17,812 nt of DNA from positions 1 through 17,812 of the forward strand of contig CALVMI010000070.1 of NCBI GenBank assembly GCA_944345045.1, given 5' to 3'. Position numbers and translations under genes: made by a program. The notes under the pieces were generated by a model. That model was not told the DNA's origin. It saw only the letters and a program-made list of their open reading frames with translations, and made no database searches. The DNA comes from an uncultured Bacilli bacterium (GTDB lineage Bacteria; Bacillota_I; Bacilli_A; RF39; UBA660). This document shows, piece after piece, positions 15,400 to 17,812 of this stretch (position 1 is the stretch's first letter; each line of letters begins with the position of its first letter).

Positions 15400-16245
15400 T
15401 TACTCCTTTGCCATTTCTTTTTTTAAAATTTCTAACGATTTAATAATTTCTTGTGTTCTAAATAAAAGTTTTTTTCGACTACTTTTTTGAAATAAAACAT
15501 TTAAACTTCCACCCTCTTTATGAACCAATTCAATTTCGGGGGAATATACAGAGTGTAGCTTATCTTTTTGAATTCGATGATAAAGCAAGTCTTCTTCATG
15601 ATATAAAAAAGTATCGTTAATAAAAATATCTTTATACTTACTATAATATTGTCGAGAAAATATTAAAGCACAGCCATGTAGAGCAACATTATATTTTTCT
15701 TTAACTCCATTTTTCAAAACTTTTGGATGAACTATTTTTGATTTTGTATAAACAAAAAATTTTAAAAGAAAATATAAAATTCTGCTTTTATAAAACTTTA
15801 CTAATTTTTTTTGATATTCTATTTCTTGGTTTACTTCGTTTATATTTTTTAAAGGACGGTATGGATTTACCGAACCACTTCCTTCTTTACACAAAATTTT
15901 AGGACCTAGAATATCAAATTTAGTACGTTTATAAATTTCTTGAATTCTTTTTAAAAAATCTTGTTGTCTTATTTCTGTATCATTGTTAATAACTACAAGA
16001 AAATCTGGCTGATATTCCTTCACAGCCAATTGACAACCTTTATTATTTGCTTTTGCAAAACCTATGTTTTCTTTTAAACATATTAAATTATCTACCATTT
16101 TTTCTAGTTCTTTTATTTCATCTTGATTTAATGTTGCATTGTCAACTACGATTATCTTTTTAGGGCCATCTAATTTTTTTATAGATTCAATACATGCATA
16201 AGTATCTTGGATATTTTTGTAATGAAGAATAATAAAGGCTGTCAT
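15400..16245 (-). CDS. Family 2 glycosyltransferase, rhamnosyltransferase-like
   Basis: The 281-residue GT-A enzyme opens with AFIILHYKN, followed by VVDNAT, ENIGFAKANNKG, the INND metal/nucleotide motif (N-N-D at 87-89) and a late H-E-E-D (216-219) that fits the catalytic-acid position of the WbbL/RfbF-like group of rhamnosyl- and related transferases. It has no convincing membrane-spanning segment, so it is cytoplasmic or peripheral. Start: the frame opens with TTG at 16263, but the ATG at 16243-16245 is 6 nt after GAAGAGG and lies 1 nt after the stop of the permease gene (TAAAATG), a classic coupled arrangement. Its job is likely an early sugar transfer to the lipid-linked precursor that the ABC exporter moves. 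Rhamnose specificity is a guess from family resemblance. Confidence 0.87.
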   Translation of the reverse strand: MTAFIILHYKNIQDTYACIESIKKLDGPKKIIVVDNATLNQDEIKELEKMVDNLICLKENIGFAKANNKGCQLAVKEYQPDFLVVINNDTEIRQQDFLKRIQEIYKRTKFDILGPKILCKEGSGSVNPYRPLKNINEVNQEIEYQKKLVKFYKSRILYFLLKFFVYTKSKIVHPKVLKNGVKEKYNVALHGCALIFSRQYYSKYKDIFINDTFLYHEEDLLYHRIQKDKLHSVYSPEIELVHKEGGSLNVLFQKSSRKKLLFRTQEIIKSLEILKKEMAKE

Positions 16246-16246
16246 T

Positions 16247-17017
16247 TTATACCTCTTCAGCAAATCTTTTTTCTAATTTTCTGAAAATCATATATCCAAG
16301 TATTAAAAATACAATTGTAAAAATACTTATATATCCTAAACTTGCCAACGATGGCGATGTTTGATAATAAAAAATGCTACGATATGCTTCAATAAAATGA
16401 GTCATTGGATTTAAATATAATAGCCACTTATATTGTCCAAACATATCAGCCGTATAAACAATTGGTGTAGCGTAAAATAAAAGATTTAGAATGAAAGTAA
16501 TTAAATATTCAACATCTCTTACATATACATCAATTGAACTTAAAGCAAATAATAAACCAAGACTGAAAAGTGTTTGTAATACTGCTATTAACGGCAACCA
16601 AATTAAGTGCCAACTAAAGCCAATTCCACTAAAGAAAACAAAGATTAAAATAATTACACAGGAAATCAAAAAGTTTACCAAGCCTGCTAAAACTACAGAA
16701 ACTGGAAGAATTTCTCTTGGAAAAAAAACTTTTTTAATAATTCCCCCATTAATCCAAATACAATTTGTTCCTTGATTAATTACCGTAGTAAAAAAGTTCC
16801 ATGGAATTACACCAACAATCAAGAAAATTACATAATTTGGAATATCTTGTCTTAAAATAATTGAAAAAACTAACGCATAGACTAGTACCATTAATAATGG
16901 ATTTAAAAATGACCAAAGAACACCTAAAAATGATCCTTTATATTTACCACGAATTTCTTTTTTAATATTTGTTTTTAATAATTCACGATATTGATATAAA
17001 TTTTTAAATATTGTCAT
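16247..17017 (-). CDS. ABC-2 type polysaccharide/teichoic acid exporter, permease subunit
   Basis: The 256-residue protein has six predicted membrane segments at about 30-55, 62-82, 102-132, 135-162, 171-190 and 226-245. It shows family hallmarks: an amphipathic N-terminus (KEIRGKYKGSFLGVLWSFLNPL), FFPREILPVS, DVYVRDVEYL, ATPIVY and LNPMTHFIEAYRSI. This is the TagG/RfbA/Wzm/RgpC group, which forms a dimeric channel with the neighbouring ATPase and flips undecaprenyl-diphosphate-linked glycans outward. Start: the ATG at 17015-17017 is 6 nt after AGGTG. The ATG at 17021-17023 overlaps the ATPase stop (TGATG) and is possible, but only 2 nt from the same site. The gene is second in the cluster and its last codons provide the ribosome binding site of the next gene. 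Confidence 0.93.
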   Translation of the reverse strand: MTIFKNLYQYRELLKTNIKKEIRGKYKGSFLGVLWSFLNPLLMVLVYALVFSIILRQDIPNYVIFLIVGVIPWNFFTTVINQGTNCIWINGGIIKKVFFPREILPVSVVLAGLVNFLISCVIILIFVFFSGIGFSWHLIWLPLIAVLQTLFSLGLLFALSSIDVYVRDVEYLITFILNLLFYATPIVYTADMFGQYKWLLYLNPMTHFIEAYRSIFYYQTSPSLASLGYISIFTIVFLILGYMIFRKLEKRFAEEV

Positions 17018-17022
17018 TTTCA

Positions 17023-17766
17023 TCACCTACACTTCTCTAAGTATTTTGGAATGACTTCTTTTGGAGTAGCATCCATTTCTACTTTTCCTTCATATATCCA
17101 AATTGCCCTTGTACATAATTTTTCAATTTGATCTAAACTATGACTTACGATCACAATCGTTTTATCGCTATTTTTTAATTCTTCAAGTTTTTTAAAACAT
17201 TTTTCTTGGAAATGTTGATCTCCTACTGCTAAGATTTCATCAATTAAAAGAATTTCGGCATCTACATTTATGGCAATAGAAAAAGCTAAGCGCATATACA
17301 TTCCAGATGAATATGTTCTTACTGGATTATCAATAAATTCACCTAATTCTGAAAATTCAATGATCTTATCTAATCGTTTATCAATTTCACTTTTTGTCAA
17401 ACCAAAGATAGAGGCATTGAAATAAATATTTTCACGTCCTGTAAAATCTTGATGAAAGCCAGCGCCTAATTCAAGAAGTGACGTTAGTTTTCCATGGGTA
17501 ACGACTTTGCCAGTTGTTGGATAGATAATTTTGGTCATCAATTTTAAAAGTGTAGATTTTCCAGAACCATTCACACCAATCAAACCAACTGTTTCTCCTT
17601 TTTTTATTTTGACGTTGATCTCTTTTAATGCAACAAATTCTTCACTTTTGTTTCTTTTCCAAAATAACAAATGTTCTTTTAATGTACTTGCTTTATCATA
17701 ATAAATTTTAAATTTTTTTGTAACATTCATTACTTCTATTGCATATTCGTTTTCGGGTTGTTTCAT
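17023..17766 (-). CDS. ABC polysaccharide/teichoic acid exporter, ATP-binding subunit
   Basis: The 247-residue ATPase has Walker A GVNGSGKST (64-72), Q-loop Q106, signature SSGM (153-156), Walker B ILLIDE (172-177) and switch H209. The GAGFHQDFTGRENIY region and an N-terminal extension before the Walker A are typical of TagH/RfbB/Wzt/RgpD, the exporters of wall teichoic acids, O-antigens and rhamnans. Unlike Wzt or RgpD (about 400 residues or more) it ends just after the nucleotide-binding domain, so it lacks the C-terminal glycan-recognition domain and cannot sense a terminal modification in that way. ATP hydrolysis would drive flipping by the permease encoded next. Start: ATG 6 nt after AGGTGAA, with an extended -10 upstream, making it the first gene of the transcription unit. 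Confidence 0.95.
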   Translation of the reverse strand: MKQPENEYAIEVMNVTKKFKIYYDKASTLKEHLLFWKRNKSEEFVALKEINVKIKKGETVGLIGVNGSGKSTLLKLMTKIIYPTTGKVVTHGKLTSLLELGAGFHQDFTGRENIYFNASIFGLTKSEIDKRLDKIIEFSELGEFIDNPVRTYSSGMYMRLAFSIAINVDAEILLIDEILAVGDQHFQEKCFKKLEELKNSDKTIVIVSHSLDQIEKLCTRAIWIYEGKVEMDATPKEVIPKYLEKCR

Positions 17767-17797
17767 AATTTCACCTAAACCTTTTATTTCTTTTTAT

Positions 17798-17806
17798 AGT
17801 ATACCA
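17798..17806 (-). promoter_or_regulatory. Extended -10 promoter of the polysaccharide cluster
   Basis: The minus strand reads TGGTATACT. The -35 would fall beyond the window edge. It places the start of the exporter-led operon about 25 to 30 nt before the ATPase ATG. Confidence 0.6.
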
Positions 17807-17812
17807 AATTAC

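Noticed and set aside
16491..16775. Plus-strand frame of about 94 codons opposite the permease gene
   Set aside because: Its Lys/Thr-rich product matches no family I know and it runs entirely inside a clear six-helix permease.
1..17812. CRISPR array, insertion sequence or prophage
   Set aside because: I saw no regularly spaced direct repeats, transposase, integrase or phage structural gene on either strand; the only multi-copy motifs are short promoter and terminator elements.

Overview
The window is AT-rich and every supportable gene lies on the minus strand: a partial tRNA, a truncated pseudogene and 13 further protein genes (11 with a clear family, two large membrane proteins with only a fold-level call). 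Standard Shine-Dalgarno sequences, extended -10 promoters (TGnTATAAT), short U-rich terminators, pyruvate:ferredoxin oxidoreductase, a Gram-positive CarD protein and an ABC-exported wall-polysaccharide cluster point to an anaerobic, low-GC Firmicute. An uncultivated gut Bacilli lineage of the Erysipelotrichales/RF39 kind is my guess, not a demonstrated placement. UGA is a stop here (it ends the carD gene, the PTPS-related membrane gene and the ABC ATPase gene) and Trp is read from UGG, so the mycoplasma code is not in use.

Layout, from high to low coordinates (direction of transcription). (1) About 17.8 to 7.77 kb: a surface-polysaccharide cluster. An ABC exporter (ATPase then permease) comes first, followed by a rhamnosyltransferase-like GT2, a double-domain GT2, a GT-C-like membrane protein, a dolichol-phosphate-mannose-synthase-like GT2, a PTPS-related GT-C-like membrane protein and a second DPM1-like GT2. 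Spacing is very tight (overlaps or gaps of 1 to 12 nt), except for one 54-nt gap carrying an internal promoter. The cluster ends at a strong hairpin terminator. Cytoplasmic GT2 enzymes probably build a lipid-linked glycan and the ABC pair probably exports it. The two DPM1-like enzymes probably make undecaprenyl-phosphate sugars that the two membrane transferases add outside the cell. (2) About 7.7 to 6.77 kb: a membrane-anchored alpha/beta hydrolase with its own promoter. (3) 6.75 to 3.37 kb: pyruvate:ferredoxin oxidoreductase, with promoter and terminator. (4) 3.28 to 2.67 kb: an exported, membrane-anchored thioredoxin-like protein. (5) 2.62 to 1.27 kb: a LigD-type 3'-phosphoesterase/polymerase protein with no ligase domain; its ribosome binding site lies inside a terminator-like hairpin. 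(6) 1.18 to 0.70 kb: a CarD-family RNA polymerase-binding regulator. (7) 0.62 to 0.18 kb: the first third of a putative DNA-repair radical SAM protein, truncated, then a terminator. (8) 1 to 70: tRNA-Thr(CGU), cut by the window edge.

No gene-free stretch exceeds about 105 bases. I see no CRISPR array, insertion sequence or phage gene. The points most worth a second look are the ligase-less LigD protein and its hairpin-buried start, the decayed radical SAM gene, and the paired Und-P-sugar synthase/GT-C modules in the polysaccharide cluster.
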